Shown piece after piece: positions 63,658-64,000 of a DNA stretch of 64,000 bases. Each line of letters starts with the position of its first letter. Within the stretch, counting starts at the first letter, position 1. The stretch comes from Marinomonas rhodophyticola. GTDB taxonomy: Bacteria > Pseudomonadota > Gammaproteobacteria > Pseudomonadales > Marinomonadaceae. The translations under genes were made by a program, and so were the position numbers. The stretch covers positions 372,001 to 436,000 of the forward strand of contig NZ_JAPEUL010000011.1 in NCBI RefSeq assembly GCF_026113935.1, written 5' to 3'. The notes beneath the pieces are model-generated. The model was not told where the DNA came from, ran no database searches, and saw nothing but the letters and a program-made list of their open reading frames with translations.

Positions 63658-63999
63658 TTAGGCCTCGTGCTGATGAGTGGTATCTGGGCCGATCAACATA
63701 CTGACAAAATTGCAAGGACGATGTGAAGCGTTGAGTTGCTCGGCTAAAATACCATCCCATGCGGTTTTACAAGCCCCAGTTGAGCCTGGTAAGCAAAAAA
63801 TAAGTGTTTGGTTGGCTAATCCCGCAATAGCACGAGATTGGATGGTTGATGTACCTATTTCTGTGTAAGAAATATGTCGAAATAGTTCCCCAAAGCCTTC
63901 GATGGTTTTATCAAATAGCGGTGTCATTGCTTCTGGTGTGCTGTCTCGAGAATAAAACCCTGTACCACCAGTGATGAGTACGACATGAGTTTCCTTGTC
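63658..63999 (-). CDS. moaB: Molybdenum cofactor biosynthesis protein MoaB (5' end outside window)
   Basis: The C-terminal 113 residues are present. The frame continues past the right edge; an internal Met should not be taken as the start. Motifs [16 protein letters not shown] and [18 protein letters not shown] are typical of MoaB/MogA, which adenylylate molybdopterin for MoeA. Pairing with moeA supports the call. The C-terminal tail ([10 protein letters not shown]) is His-rich, as seen in some MoaB proteins. Confidence 0.92.
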   Translation of the reverse strand, partial: DKETHVVLITGGTGFYSRDSTPEAMTPLFDKTIEGFGELFRHISYTEIGTSTIQSRAIAGLANQTLIFCLPGSTGACKTAWDGILAEQLNASHRPCNFVSMLIGPDTTHQHEA

Positions 64000-64000
64000 G

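Overview
The window is a gammaproteobacterial chromosome segment of moderate-to-low GC. Gene order and protein style fit the Oceanospirillales, most likely Marinomonas or a close relative; this is from recognition of families and synteny, no database search was run. Almost all of it is core genome. The main problem for any reader is the sequence itself: I count 23 single-base indels in 18 otherwise normal genes, ten of them normally essential or central (dnaE, accA, bamA, lpxB, fabZ, uppS, cdsA, pyrG, dapD, dapE). Many lie in short homopolymers, and each one-base correction restores a family-typical protein. I annotate these as whole genes with the frameshift noted, because consensus error is far more likely than decay.

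Layout. 1-2 kb: 3' part of relA, then mazG. 2-9.5 kb, + strand: ppc, adk, tsaB, uppP, rsmJ, (slyX on -), a membrane-anchored cold-shock-domain protein and tpx with its terminator. 9.54-11.04 kb: a complete IS5-family insertion sequence with terminal inverted repeats and a 4-bp GATT target duplication. 11-19.9 kb, - strand: map, glnD, dapC, dapD, yffB, then dapE, two unknown small genes and panD; a tiny lipoprotein gene diverges from dapE. 19.9-20.4 kb: a 187-bp MITE-like element and an rpsB leader with a promoter-proximal terminator hairpin. 20.4-40.5 kb, + strand: rpsB, tsf, pyrH, frr, uppS, cdsA, ispC, rseP, bamA, skp, lpxD, fabZ, lpxA, terminator, lpxB, rnhB, dnaE, accA, tilS, the classic translation/envelope/lipid A/replication cluster. 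40.5-48 kb: an accessory block between tilS and pyrG holding an AaeXAB-like aromatic-acid efflux set, a P-loop kinase, a DUF6482 gene and the vanillate O-demethylase system vanR/vanAB with three perfect VanR-type operators. 48-58.2 kb, + strand: pyrG, eno, ftsB, ispD, ispF, truD, surE, pcm, a DUF368 (PopT-type) protein, nlpD, rpoS. 58.3-64 kb: a degenerate cyclase-like membrane protein divergent from serB, a LysR regulator, an orphan HepT-like gene, and moaB-moeA running off the right edge.

How genes work together: three steps of undecaprenyl phosphate supply and recycling (UppS, UppP, PopT-type DUF368) and much of outer-membrane building (RseP, BamA, Skp, LpxD, LpxA, LpxB, FabZ) are here; DapC, DapD and DapE give three lysine/diaminopimelate steps; IspC, IspD and IspF three MEP isoprenoid steps. 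The aromatic block plausibly pairs vanillate demethylation with export of excess aromatic acids. I found no tRNA, rRNA, CRISPR array, prophage or recognisable defence island. The best candidates for unusual biology are the rpsB leader attenuator, the MITE, the triple VanR operator region and the unknown genes beside panD; none amounts to a clear new system.
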